Assembly: GCF_900129365.1 (NCBI RefSeq)
Contig: NZ_FQVM01000004.1
Span: 62,001 to 126,000, forward strand
Origin: Clostridium fallax
Lineage (GTDB): Bacteria; Bacillota; Clostridia; Clostridiales; Clostridiaceae
Reading direction: 5' to 3'
Length of the DNA stretch: 64,000 nucleotides
The notes under the pieces are model-generated. The model saw only the letters and a list, made by a program, of their open reading frames with translations, was not told where the DNA came from and did not search any database. The position numbers were made by a program, and so were the translations under genes. Positions 17,970 through 27,122 of this stretch are shown piece after piece (position 1 is the stretch's first letter; every line of letters starts with the position of its first letter).

Positions 17970-18154
17970 ATATTTTTATAAAAGAGAATGTATTTCTATG
18001 AAGAACATATGTGTTTTATATGTATATATAGCGTTAAAAATTTTTTCCTTATATCGGAATTATAATTTATTCATCATTTAGAAATTAAAATAAAGGTGTC
18101 TTTTTAAGATTTTCTCATACAAGCTTTAGTTCTTATAATATAACTAAAAAATAA

Positions 18155-18183
18155 TTGAAAACAGGAATATTCCTATATATAAT
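18155..18183 (+). promoter_or_regulatory. Promoter with palindromic operator in the spacer (DAACS gene 1)
   Basis: TTGAAA (18155-18160), a 17-base spacer and TATAAT (18178-18183). The spacer contains the perfect 12-base palindrome AGGAATATTCCT (18163-18174), which would place a bound regulator between -35 and -10. The promoter lies about 60 bases before the symporter start. Confidence 0.6.
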
Positions 18184-18245
18184 ACCAATATACTTAAATT
18201 AACAAGTGAGATTTGGGGATTTATAAATATTAAGGGGGAATTTTT

Positions 18246-19442
18246 ATGAAAAAGTTAGGACTCATACCAAAACTGATTATTGCAATAATATTAGGTATCA
18301 TTATAGGATCATATTTACCTTCTAATATTGTCAGAGGATTAGCTACTTTTAATTCAATTTTTGGCAATCTTTTAGGATTTATAATACCTTTAATAATTAT
18401 AGGATTTGTTGTAGCTGGTATTGCTGACTTAGGTATTGGAGCAGGTAAAATGCTTGGAATAACTACAATAATAGCTTATGTATCAACTATTGTAGCAGGT
18501 ACTTTAGCTTATTTAGTATCTTCAAAGCTATTTCCTTTATTTGTGGGGGGAACAAACGTAATAAATGCGGTAAATCCAGAAGATAAGTTATTAGCACCAT
18601 TTTTTGTGGTAGAGATGCCACCGGTTATGCCTGTTATGACCGCGTTAATTTTAGCATTTTTATTAGGTCTTGGAATTGCATCTATAAAAGGGAAAACTCT
18701 TTATAATATAGCTTTTGAATTTCAAGAAATAGTAGAAAAAGTTATAAAAAATATAATCATTCCATTATTACCAATTCATATAATGGGCATATTTGCAAAT
18801 ATGACTCATGCAGGAGAAGTAAGTAGAATATTATCAGTATTTTGGAAGGTATTTTTAGTTATAATAGCTTTACATTTTGCAATTATATTTATTCAATTTT
18901 TAATTGGTGGTATAGCTACTAAAAAGAATGTTTTTACTTTAATAAAAAATCAAATTCCAGGATACTTAACAGCGGTAGGTACACAATCTTCAGCAGCTAC
19001 TATTCCAGTTAACTTACAATGTGCTGAAAAAAATGGAGTTTCAAAAAGTGTAAGAGAGTTTGTAGTACCTTTAGGAGCAACTATTCATCTTTCAGGAAGT
19101 ACAATTACATTAACTTGCTGTGCTGTTGCTGTAATGCTTCTAAATAACGTAACTCCTACTTTGCCACAGATGGTTGGATTTATAGCAATGCTTGGAATAA
19201 CAATGGTTGCAGCACCAGGAGTGCCAGGAGGAGCTGTTATGGCTGCCTTAGGAGTGCTTCAAAGTAATTTAGGATTTACAGAAGCTCAATTATCTTTAAT
19301 GATTGCTTTATATATAACACAAGATAGTTTTGGAACTGCTTGTAATGTTTCAGGAGATAATGCAATAGCCTTAATGGTTGATAGCATAAAAACTAAATTC
19401 AAACTGGATAAAAATAATAAAGAGGTTGAATTAGAAGCTTAA
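18246..19442 (+). CDS. DAACS-family dicarboxylate/amino acid:cation symporter (paralogue 1)
   Basis: 398-residue membrane protein with the glutamate-transporter (DAACS) pattern: an N-terminal KLGLIPKLIIAIILGIIIG helix, the TQSSAATIPVNLQCAEKNGV reentrant-loop serine-rich motif, HLSGSTITLT, APGVPGGAVMAAL and the last-helix DSFGTACNVSGDNA substrate-binding motif. These proteins import acidic or small neutral amino acids or dicarboxylates with sodium or protons. The ribosome site AAGGGGG is clear. A very similar paralogue lies at 27123 on the other side of the lactate operon. Confidence 0.9.
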   Translation: MKKLGLIPKLIIAIILGIIIGSYLPSNIVRGLATFNSIFGNLLGFIIPLIIIGFVVAGIADLGIGAGKMLGITTIIAYVSTIVAGTLAYLVSSKLFPLFVGGTNVINAVNPEDKLLAPFFVVEMPPVMPVMTALILAFLLGLGIASIKGKTLYNIAFEFQEIVEKVIKNIIIPLLPIHIMGIFANMTHAGEVSRILSVFWKVFLVIIALHFAIIFIQFLIGGIATKKNVFTLIKNQIPGYLTAVGTQSSAATIPVNLQCAEKNGVSKSVREFVVPLGATIHLSGSTITLTCCAVAVMLLNNVTPTLPQMVGFIAMLGITMVAAPGVPGGAVMAALGVLQSNLGFTEAQLSLMIALYITQDSFGTACNVSGDNAIALMVDSIKTKFKLDKNNKEVELEA

Positions 19443-19504
19443 ATAAAACAATGATTAATATATTTTTAAATATTATAAATTATTTTTAAATTTTAATTAA
19501 TAAT

Positions 19505-19570
19505 AAAAATACTCCATTTAAAGCGAATAAAACATCAGTTTTATAATTACTTTAAAGGGAGTATTTTTTA
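19505..19570 (+). terminator. Bidirectional terminator between DAACS gene 1 and plsC
   Basis: AAAAATACTCC and TTTAAAG at 19505-19523 pair with CTTTAAA and GGGAGTATTTTT at 19550-19569 around a larger loop. It suits both converging genes. Confidence 0.8.
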
Positions 19571-19585
19571 TTTGAAAAATTCTTT

Positions 19586-20314
19586 TTAAATGCCCTGATT
19601 AGGAAGTTTACTTGCTATTATACTTCTAACTTTTTCAGGTAATAATTCTTGTTCTTCACGGGTTAAATTTTTTGTTTCTATCATAGGATGAATATAAATT
19701 TCCACATCAGATGGAACTATTTTACCTTTATGAGCCTCTAAAATTTTATAAGATCCATTTATAGTTACAGGAATAATAGGAACCTTAGCTTTTGTTGCAA
19801 GTTTAAAACTTCCAGCTTTAAATTCTCCTAATTTATCTCCTTTACTTCTTGTACCTTCTGGAAATATAACTAGAGATTGTCCGTTTTTAAGTATTTTAAC
19901 TCCTTCTATAATAGATTGAGCAGATTTTCTTAGGTTACTTCTATCCATAAATACACAGTGCATATATCTCATCCAAGTTCTTAGAAGAGGAACTTTTTCC
20001 ATTTCTGCTTTGGCAATGTAACCTTTAGGCTTTTTTATTAATGACATAAATAAAGCTATATCAAAGTTACCTTGATGATTACTTATAAAAACTACAGGAA
20101 TATCCTTTGGAATATTTTCTTCACCAAAGATTTTTACTCTAGCACCACTTAACTTTAATTGAGAGAATGCCCATTTTGATGTTATATTATCTATATATTC
20201 ATATTCATCCTTTATGTTTCCCTTTTTTAAATCTTTTTTTACTTTGTACATTTTAGGGGTATATAATATTAAACTTAAAGCAAAATTAGTATACCAAGCT
20301 ATTGTTCTTAACAT
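19586..20314 (-). CDS. plsC: 1-acyl-sn-glycerol-3-phosphate acyltransferase (PlsC-like)
   Basis: 242 residues. The acyltransferase motifs are present: NHQGNFD (H-x4-D, His80/Asp85), a block with CVFMDRSN, FPEGTRSKGD (Glu153) and VPIIPVTI. An N-terminal hydrophobic stretch anchors it to the membrane. It transfers an acyl chain to lysophosphatidate to make phosphatidate. AGGAGG lies before the ATG (minus strand). It stands alone, convergent with the DAACS gene and divergent from the lactate regulator. Confidence 0.92.
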   Translation of the reverse strand: MLRTIAWYTNFALSLILYTPKMYKVKKDLKKGNIKDEYEYIDNITSKWAFSQLKLSGARVKIFGEENIPKDIPVVFISNHQGNFDIALFMSLIKKPKGYIAKAEMEKVPLLRTWMRYMHCVFMDRSNLRKSAQSIIEGVKILKNGQSLVIFPEGTRSKGDKLGEFKAGSFKLATKAKVPIIPVTINGSYKILEAHKGKIVPSDVEIYIHPMIETKNLTREEQELLPEKVRSIIASKLPNQGI

Positions 20315-20601
20315 ATAAATCCTCCGAATATTATTACATTATATGAGTTAATTATAGTATAAAAGTGAACAATATCAAAGTGAAAGAAAAAGTATAAAAA
20401 TAATAGTATATAGTTTTTATTATAAAAAGCTAATTTTAAAACAAGGAATTTTTAAATATTAATCATATACTAAAAATTTTAATTATATTTATTAAATAAA
20501 TTTTAATAAGTTTTTTAATATATTAATAAAGAACAGTTTACAAACTCTAAACCATTAATTATTATTAAATAATAGAAAAATTAATTTTGGAGATATATTT
20601 T

Positions 20602-21312
20602 ATGGTAAAGAAAGAAAAGGCTAATAATAAGGTTTATAAGGGCGTAGTAGAAGAAATTAAAAATAAAATAGTAAGTGGAGAGTTAAAAAAGGGACAAAAG
20701 CTTCCTCCAAAAAGGGAGTTAGCTGAAAAATTATCAGTAAGTAGAGCATCTGTAAGAGAGGCTATGAGAGCTCTTGAAGTTATTGGTTTTATTGAAAGTA
20801 AACAAGGTGCTGGAAATTATATAAAAGAATCCTTTGAAGATGTTTTAATAGAACCTTTATCTATGATGTTTATGCTTCAACAAATTAATGCTGAGGAGAT
20901 TAGTGAGCTAAGAAGAGGCTTAGAATTAGAGGCAGCTGTTTTAGCAGCAGAAAGGGCAGATGAAGAAGATATTTTAAAGTTAGAGCATCTAATTAAAGAA
21001 ATGTCTGTTACAGAAAATGAGGATAGAAATGTAATTTTAGACAAAGAATTTCACTATACTATTGCTAAAGCTTCGAAAAATAAAATGTTTTTAAATATAC
21101 TTAATGTTATATCAGAACTTATAGATAATTTCATAAAGGGAATAAGAAAAGAAATTTTAAGTAAGGAAGAAAATAAAGAAAGACTTTTAAAAGTACATAG
21201 TGAAATAGCATTAGCTATTAGAGAAAGAAATAAAATGAATGTTTACAAAGCCATGGAAAAACATTGTACAATAATAAATGAGAATATTTTATTGAGAACA
21301 AAAAAAGAATAA
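20602..21312 (+). CDS. FadR/GntR-family regulator of the lactate operon (LldR/LctA-like)
   Basis: 236 residues. The N-terminal winged helix is typical of GntR (KLPPKRELAEKL, SVSRASVREAMRALEVIGFI, QGAGNYI); the C-terminal half is an all-helical FCD ligand domain with metal-ligand Asp/His positions (DKEFHYTIAKAS, KVHSEIALAI). The start at 20602 follows TTGGAG; a TTG at 20587 would add five residues but overlaps this ribosome site. It lies directly before lactate permease and the TGGT-N3-ACCA operator, so lactate-responsive repression is likely. Its own terminator shows it is a separate transcript. Confidence 0.85.
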   Translation: MVKKEKANNKVYKGVVEEIKNKIVSGELKKGQKLPPKRELAEKLSVSRASVREAMRALEVIGFIESKQGAGNYIKESFEDVLIEPLSMMFMLQQINAEEISELRRGLELEAAVLAAERADEEDILKLEHLIKEMSVTENEDRNVILDKEFHYTIAKASKNKMFLNILNVISELIDNFIKGIRKEILSKEENKERLLKVHSEIALAIRERNKMNVYKAMEKHCTIINENILLRTKKE

Positions 21313-21317
21313 ATTAT

Positions 21318-21357
21318 AAAAAATACTTTGTTTAAAAAATAACAAAGTATTTTTTTA
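21318..21357 (+). terminator. Rho-independent terminator after FadR-type regulator
   Basis: Stem AAATACTTTGTT (21321-21332) with AACAAAGTATTT (21341-21352), then a T-run. Confidence 0.88.
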
Positions 21358-21507
21358 ATTATTAACTAAATGTAAACATTTTCACTTTAATTTAATGAAG
21401 TTAAGAAATAGAGAGAATTTATAAAATAATATTAAATTTTATGAACGTTATAAAAATAACAATCCTAGAAATTTAACAAAAAAGGGAGTAAAATGAAATC
21501 AAGAAAT

Positions 21508-21518
21508 TGGTCATACCA
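21508..21518 (+). promoter_or_regulatory. FadR-family operator before lactate operon
   Basis: TGGTCATACCA is a perfect palindrome of the form TGGT-N3-ACCA, the known site pattern of FadR-subfamily GntR regulators. It lies 51 bases before lctP and downstream of the adjacent FadR-type gene, so it is the probable target of that regulator. Confidence 0.65.
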
Positions 21519-21568
21519 CTTTTAAGGTGATATGGGATATTTGAAAATTTAATAAGGAGGCTAAGGAA

Positions 21569-23092
21569 TTGAATACAGTATGGCTTTTTGTTTTAGCATT
21601 AATACCAATCCTATGGTTAATAATATCATTAGGGGTTTTTAAAATTCCCGGTCATAAAGCTTGTCCTATAGCTTTAATTATTACAGTATTATTGTCAATA
21701 ATTGTATGGAAGATGAGTTTCCTTAATAGTATTACTGCAGCATTAGAAGGTGTTGCACTTGCACTATGGCCTATAATGATAGTAATAATTGCAGCAGTAT
21801 TTACTTATAATTTATCTTTACATACAGGAAGCATGGAAATTATTAAACAAATGATGACTGGAATAACCAATGATAAAAGAATTTTAGTTTTAATTCTAGC
21901 TTGGGGATTTGGAGGGTTTTTAGAGGCTATTGCTGGTTTTGGTACAGCTGTAGCAATACCTGCAAGTATAATGGCTGGTCTTGGATTTAATCCTTTATTT
22001 GCAGCAATAATTTGTTTGATTGCAAATACAACTCCAACTGTTTTTGGAGCGATAGGACTTCCAGTAATAACTCTTGCACAAGTAGCCAACATAAATGTAA
22101 ATCAATTATCCTATGCCATAACGCTTCAATTATTTTTATTAATAGTTCTAGTTCCAATTGTACTAGTTATGATAACAGGTAGATCTATAAAGGCAATAAA
22201 AGGGGTACTTGGAATTACTTTAGTTTCTGGAATAGCTTTTGCAGTACCACAAATTTTAGTGGCCAAATATATAGGTGCAGAGCTTCCAGCAATATTAGGT
22301 TCAATAATTTCAATGTTTTCTACAATAATAGTTGCTAAAGTTTTTTATAAAGATTCATCAAATAAAGAGCATAGTATTTTAACTTTAAAGGAGAAGACTT
22401 TAGCATGGATACCATTTATCTTTGTATTTTTATTTATATTTTTTACCTCATCATTATTTCCTTTTATAAATGAAAAGTTATCTTTAGTAAAAACATCAGT
22501 AAACATATATAAAGGTACAGGGGCAAAACCTTATACTTTTTTATGGCTTGCAACTCCAGGAACCTTAATAATAATAGCTACATATTTAGGTGGAATTATT
22601 CAAGGATCAAATTTAAAAGAAATAACAATAGTTCTTTTAAATACTTTTAAGCAAATGGGTAAATCTGCAATAACTATAATATCTATAGTAGCTTTAGCAA
22701 AGGTTATGGGCTACAGTGGAATGATTAAATCAATAGCTTTAGTTTTAGTGGCTACAACAGGAAAATTTTATCCTATAATTGCTCCACTAATAGGTGCATT
22801 AGGAACTTTTGTAACTGGTAGCGACACTTCTGCAAACGTTTTATTTGGAAGTCTTCAAGTTGAAGCAGCTAAATCTTTAGGATTAAATCCTTACTGGCTA
22901 GCTGCAGCAAATGGATGTGGTGCTACTGCAGGAAAGATGATATCTCCTCAAAGTATAGCTGTTGCAACAGCTGCAACAGGTCTTACTGGAAAAGAAGGAA
23001 AGATATTAAATTCAACATTAAAATTTTGTTTAGTATATGTAATTATATTAGGTTTAATAAGTTATTTTTTAGGACCTATATTTGGATTTTAA
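21569..23092 (+). CDS. lctP: L-lactate permease
   Basis: 507-residue membrane carrier of the LctP (lactate permease) family with about 12-14 hydrophobic segments. Recognisable stretches are GFLEAIAGFGTAVAIPASIM, LIANTTPTVFGAIGLPV, FVTGSDTSANVLFGSLQ and ANGCGATAGKMISPQS near the end. It imports lactate with protons. The TTG start at 21569 is fixed by AAGGAGG eight bases upstream. It is the first gene of the lactate operon, 22 bases before etfB, and is preceded by the FadR-type operator. Confidence 0.93.
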   Translation: MNTVWLFVLALIPILWLIISLGVFKIPGHKACPIALIITVLLSIIVWKMSFLNSITAALEGVALALWPIMIVIIAAVFTYNLSLHTGSMEIIKQMMTGITNDKRILVLILAWGFGGFLEAIAGFGTAVAIPASIMAGLGFNPLFAAIICLIANTTPTVFGAIGLPVITLAQVANINVNQLSYAITLQLFLLIVLVPIVLVMITGRSIKAIKGVLGITLVSGIAFAVPQILVAKYIGAELPAILGSIISMFSTIIVAKVFYKDSSNKEHSILTLKEKTLAWIPFIFVFLFIFFTSSLFPFINEKLSLVKTSVNIYKGTGAKPYTFLWLATPGTLIIIATYLGGIIQGSNLKEITIVLLNTFKQMGKSAITIISIVALAKVMGYSGMIKSIALVLVATTGKFYPIIAPLIGALGTFVTGSDTSANVLFGSLQVEAAKSLGLNPYWLAAANGCGATAGKMISPQSIAVATAATGLTGKEGKILNSTLKFCLVYVIILGLISYFLGPIFGF

Positions 23093-23114
23093 ATTGAAAG
23101 GTGTGGAGTTTTTT

Positions 23115-23902
23115 ATGAATATTTTTGTATGCATTAAACAGGTTCCAGGTACTTCTAAGGTTGAAGTAGATCCTGTTACAGGAGTTTTAAAAAGAGATGG
23201 GATTGACACAAAGATGAATCCCTATGATTTATATGCCTTAGAAACTGCATTAAAGATCAGAGAAGATAAAGGTGGAGAAATAAAGGTTATTAGTATGGGA
23301 CCTCCTCAAGCTAAGGAAGTTATAAAGGAAGCTTATACTATGGGAGCAGATGCAGGATATTTATATCAGATAGAAAGTTTGCAGGAGCAGACGTTTTAGC
23401 TACAAGTTATACACTATCTCAAGGTATTAGGAAAATGGGTGACTTTGATGTGATCTTTTGTGGAAAGCAAACAACAGATGGAGATACTGCACAAGTTGGA
23501 CCAGAAATGGCAGAGTATTTAAATATTCCTCATGTTGCTAATGTTAGAAGAATTGTTGAAGTTAAAGATGATTCTATAGTAGTGGAAATGGACATGCCTA
23601 ATACTGTTGAAATAGCAGATGTAAAATTTCCTTGCTTATTAACAGTAGAAAAGGATATTTTTCAACCAAGACTTCCTTCATATAGAAAAAAGATGGAAAC
23701 AAAAGATAGGAAAATAGATGTTATAAGTCTTCAAGATTTTGAAGATAAAAATGAAAAAAAATATGGTTTAAATGGTTCACCAACACAGGTAGAGAGAATA
23801 TTCCCACCTAAAGTTAATAATGATAGAGAGATGTGGGAAGGAAATGGTGAAGAATTAGGTGATAAAATAGCTTCAAGATTAAAGGAATTAAAATTTATTT
23901 AG
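23115..23902 (+). pseudogene. etfB: Electron transfer flavoprotein beta subunit (LctB/EtfB), frameshifted
   Basis: The first part (from ATG 23115, MNIFVCIKQVPGTSKVEVD) and the second part (GDFDVIFCGKQTTDGDTAQV onward) are the two halves of one EtfB. The first frame stops at 23399. The correct protein resumes one base earlier in register: inserting one A near 23363 turns GYLYQIES into GYLISDRKFAGADVLATSYTL, the family sequence. EtfB binds FAD/AMP and passes electrons in the lactate dehydrogenase/Etf complex. The lesion is a one-base deletion with no long homopolymer. All neighbouring operon genes are open, so either the strain lost the system very recently or the base was lost in sequencing. 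Confidence 0.9.
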
Positions 23903-23914
23903 GGAGTTGAGAGT

Positions 23915-25105
23915 ATGGCTAAACTTGTTATAAATCAAGATAAAATAGGTAATATAGAAGAGATTATAAAGATTTGTCCCTTTGGAGCAATGGAAAATGT
24001 AGGTGGAAAACTTGAAATAAATGCTTCTTGTAAAATGTGTAGGTTATGTGTTAAAAAAGGACCTAAGGGAGCTGTTGAATATGTAGAGGAAGAGGTTAAA
24101 AAAATAGATAAAAGCCTTTGGAATGGAATAACAGTTTATGTTGATCATGTAGAAGGAGAAATACATCCAGTTACATATGAACTTATAGGAAAGGCAAGAG
24201 AGCTAGCTAATAAAGTTAACCAAAAAGTTTATTGTCTTTTTATGGGATATAAAATAAAAGATAAGGCAGAAGAACTTCTTCATTATGGTGTAGATGATGT
24301 TTTTGTATATGATAAAAAGCAATTAGAAAACTTTAAGATAGAGCCATATACAGCAGTTTTTGAAGACTTTATAAATAAGATTAAACCATCAGTACTATTG
24401 GTTGGTGCAACAACTGTTGGAAGATCTTTAGCTCCAAGAGTAGCAGCAAGATTTAGAACAGGATTAACAGCAGATTGTACTATACTAGATATTAAAGAAA
24501 ATACAGATTTAGTACAAATAAGACCAGCCTTTGGGGGAAATATAATGGCTCAAATAATAACACCAAATTCAAGACCTCAAATGGCTACTGTAAGGTATAA
24601 AGTTATGTCAGCTCCTGAAAGAACTGAAGAAACTAGTGGAAAAATTAATTTATGTGAAATAGATGATGATAAATTAAATTCTAATATGAATGTTTTAGAG
24701 GTTGTCCCTAAGGAAAATGAAAAGGGAATAGCTGATGCAGATGTAATAGTTGTTGCAGGAAGAGGTATTAAGAGCGAAAAGGATATGGCAATGGTTAAAG
24801 AACTTGCAGATCTTTTAGAAGGAGAAGTTGCAGTAACTAGACCTCTTATAGAAGCTGGCTGGGCTGATGCTAAAAAACAAGTAGGATTAAGTGGTAGAAC
24901 AGTAAGACCTAAACTTATAATTACTTGTGGAGTATCTGGAGCAGTTCAATTTACAGCAGGAATGGATAATTCAGATTATATCTTTGCAATTAATAAAGAT
25001 GAAAAGGCTCCTATATTTAAGGTAGCCAATTACGGAGTAGTTGGAGATATATATGAAATTGTTCCGAAGTTAATTGAAAAGATAAAGGTTTTAAAGGAGG
25101 CATAA
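23915..25105 (+). CDS. etfA: Electron transfer flavoprotein alpha subunit with ferredoxin-like N-terminus (LctC/EtfA)
   Basis: 396 residues. The first 60 or so form a half-ferredoxin: Cys21-Pro (CPFGAM) and C39-x2-C42-x2-C45, enough for one [4Fe-4S] cluster; the usual fourth Cys of the second motif is replaced (KKGP). The rest is EtfA: PVTYELIGKARELA, VGATTVGRSLAPRVAARFRTGLTADC and the C-terminal FAD-binding stretch (GLSGRTVRPKL, CGVSGAVQFTAGM, NKDEKAPIFKVANYGVVGD). In Acetobacterium LctC, this extension is known in the bifurcating lactate dehydrogenase. AGGGAG precedes the ATG. It lies 12 bases after etfB and 3 before lctD. Confidence 0.93.
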   Translation: MAKLVINQDKIGNIEEIIKICPFGAMENVGGKLEINASCKMCRLCVKKGPKGAVEYVEEEVKKIDKSLWNGITVYVDHVEGEIHPVTYELIGKARELANKVNQKVYCLFMGYKIKDKAEELLHYGVDDVFVYDKKQLENFKIEPYTAVFEDFINKIKPSVLLVGATTVGRSLAPRVAARFRTGLTADCTILDIKENTDLVQIRPAFGGNIMAQIITPNSRPQMATVRYKVMSAPERTEETSGKINLCEIDDDKLNSNMNVLEVVPKENEKGIADADVIVVAGRGIKSEKDMAMVKELADLLEGEVAVTRPLIEAGWADAKKQVGLSGRTVRPKLIITCGVSGAVQFTAGMDNSDYIFAINKDEKAPIFKVANYGVVGDIYEIVPKLIEKIKVLKEA

Positions 25106-25108
25106 ACC

Positions 25109-26509
25109 ATGGATTATAAAGCAGTTGAAGTAAAGGATATAGAATTTATAAAATCAATTATAAATGATTCTGAAAGAGTTTTAGTTGGAGAAAATATTAA
25201 TGAAGAATATAGCCATGATGAACTAGGTGGAATAAAAAAAGTACCAGATATTGTAGCAAAGGTTTTGACAACAGAAGAAGTTTCAAAAATAATGAAATAT
25301 GCTTATGAAAATAATATACCTGTTACTGCAAGAGGAGCAGGAACAGGACTTGTAGGGGCTGCAGTGGCTCTTTATGGTGGAATAGTAATAGATTTAAGTG
25401 GAATGAATAAAATATTAGAACTAGATGAGGAAAATTTAACTTTAACTGTAGAGCCTGGAGTTCTTTTAATGGAACTTTCAAAGTTTGTAGAGGAAAATGA
25501 TTTATTTTATCCTCCAGATCCAGGTGAAAAAACTGCCACTATAGGTGGAAATATAAGTACAAATGCAGGTGGTATGAGAGCAGTTAAATACGGAGTTACA
25601 AGAGACTATGTAAGAGGCCTTGAGGTAGTTTTACCTAATGGGGAAATAGTAAATTTTGGAGGAAAGGTAGTTAAAAATAGTTCTGGATATTCATTAAAGG
25701 ATTTAATTATAGGTTCAGAAGGAACTTTAGCTATTATAACTAAAGCTATTTTAAAGCTATTACCATTACCTAAAAAAGCTATAAGTCTTTTAATACCATT
25801 TCCAGATTTAGATAGAGCTATAGAAACTGTTCCTAAAATAATAAAATCAAAATCAATACCAACAGCTATAGAATTTATGCAAAGAGCAGCAATTGTTGCT
25901 TCAGAAGAATACTTAGGAAAGAAATTTCCAGATAGTCAATCTGATGCATATTTATTATTAACCTTTGATGGAAATAGTAAAGAAGAAATAGAAAAAAATT
26001 ATGATAATGTAGCTAAAATATGCTTAGATGCTGGTGCGTTAGATGTATTAATTTCAGACACAGAAGAAAGACAAGAATCAATTTGGAAGGCTAGAGGAGC
26101 ATTTTTAGAGGCTATAAAGGCATCTACAACAGAAATGGATGAAGTTGATGTTGTTGTACCTAGAAATAAAGTAGCTGAATTCGTAAAATTCACCTATGAA
26201 CTTGAAAAGAAACTTAATATAAGAATTAAAACATTTGGACATGCTGGTGACGGAAATCTTCATGTATATATATTAAGAGATGACTTAAAAGAAGATAAGT
26301 GGAAAGAAAAATTAAATGAAACTATGGAATATATGTATAATAAAGCAAAGGAATTAAAAGGACAAGTTTCTGGAGAACATGGTATAGGATATGCTAAAGT
26401 ACCATATTTAAAAGAATCTCTTTCAAGAGAGACTTTAGAAATAATGAGAGGAATAAAAAATGTTTTTGATCCTAAAAATATTTTAAATCCAGGAAAGGTT
26501 TGTGAATAG
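25109..26509 (+). CDS. lctD: FAD-dependent lactate dehydrogenase (LctD/GlcD type)
   Basis: 466 residues, the FAD-linked oxidase of the GlcD/D-lactate dehydrogenase family: PCMH-type FAD domain with VTARGAGTGLVGAAVAL, PPDPGEKTATIGGNISTNAGG, VKNSSGYSLKDLIIGSEGTL, and a C-terminal domain with FGHAGDGNLHVYIL and SGEHGIGYAK. It oxidises lactate to pyruvate. With EtfAB it forms the complex known from Acetobacterium woodii, in which electrons confurcate: ferredoxin oxidation drives NAD+ reduction by lactate. The ribosome site AAGGAGG overlaps the end of etfA. The operon terminator follows. Confidence 0.93.
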   Translation: MDYKAVEVKDIEFIKSIINDSERVLVGENINEEYSHDELGGIKKVPDIVAKVLTTEEVSKIMKYAYENNIPVTARGAGTGLVGAAVALYGGIVIDLSGMNKILELDEENLTLTVEPGVLLMELSKFVEENDLFYPPDPGEKTATIGGNISTNAGGMRAVKYGVTRDYVRGLEVVLPNGEIVNFGGKVVKNSSGYSLKDLIIGSEGTLAIITKAILKLLPLPKKAISLLIPFPDLDRAIETVPKIIKSKSIPTAIEFMQRAAIVASEEYLGKKFPDSQSDAYLLLTFDGNSKEEIEKNYDNVAKICLDAGALDVLISDTEERQESIWKARGAFLEAIKASTTEMDEVDVVVPRNKVAEFVKFTYELEKKLNIRIKTFGHAGDGNLHVYILRDDLKEDKWKEKLNETMEYMYNKAKELKGQVSGEHGIGYAKVPYLKESLSRETLEIMRGIKNVFDPKNILNPGKVCE

Positions 26510-26553
26510 TAAATTTTTAATTAGAATTAAATAAGGGAAACATTTTTAAGAAA

Positions 26554-26597
26554 TTAAGCTATATTATTTAAATAAAATAATATAGCTTAATTTTTAT
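26554..26597 (+). terminator. Terminator of the lactate operon
   Basis: TTAAGCTATATTATTT (26554-26569) pairs with 26575-26590 and is followed by T residues. It also faces the convergent small gene at 26651. Confidence 0.85.
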
Positions 26598-26650
26598 AGA
26601 TATTTTTTAATTTAAATTATTTGAAATACTAAGTAAAATTAAAAATAATT

Positions 26651-26884
26651 TTAGGCAGAAAGAACTTTAGAGTTAGATTTAACTAAATCTATAACTTTAG
26701 AATCTTCAACAAGATCTAATTCTTCACCGGATTTTTTTATTATTAATTTATAGATGCTAATATCATTCTTATTATCCTTAGGACGCATTATCATATAACC
26801 AGCTTTATTTACTATAAGTTCTTCTAAAATCTCATACTCTATTCTTTTTCCATTTTCATCGATAAAGGACATAATTTTATTCAA
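26651..26884 (-). CDS. DUF1292-like small protein
   Basis: 77 residues, acidic, without signal or membrane segment. The pattern FIDENGKRIEYEILEEL, YMIMRPKDN, and a final KVIDLVKSN resembles DUF1292/YrzB proteins (short beta-rich proteins of unknown role in Firmicutes). The minus-strand AGGGG motif lies close before the ATG. It is a lone gene, convergent with the lactate operon. Confidence 0.55.
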   Translation of the reverse strand: MNKIMSFIDENGKRIEYEILEELIVNKAGYMIMRPKDNKNDISIYKLIIKKSGEELDLVEDSKVIDLVKSNSKVLSA

Positions 26885-27122
26885 TTAAAAAACCCCTTTC
26901 ACATATTGAATAAATTTAGTATATGCAAAAATACAAAAAAAATTATGTTTAAGGATAATTGTAAAATTTACATTTATTATTTGTAATCATTAAATAATAT
27001 GTAATAATACTAATTAATTATCACAATATTGTATTTTTTTAAAATAATCTGAAAAATTAGAAAAAATTAAGAATAAATGTGATATAATATTAAATAAATA
27101 TTAATATATAGGGGGAATTTTT

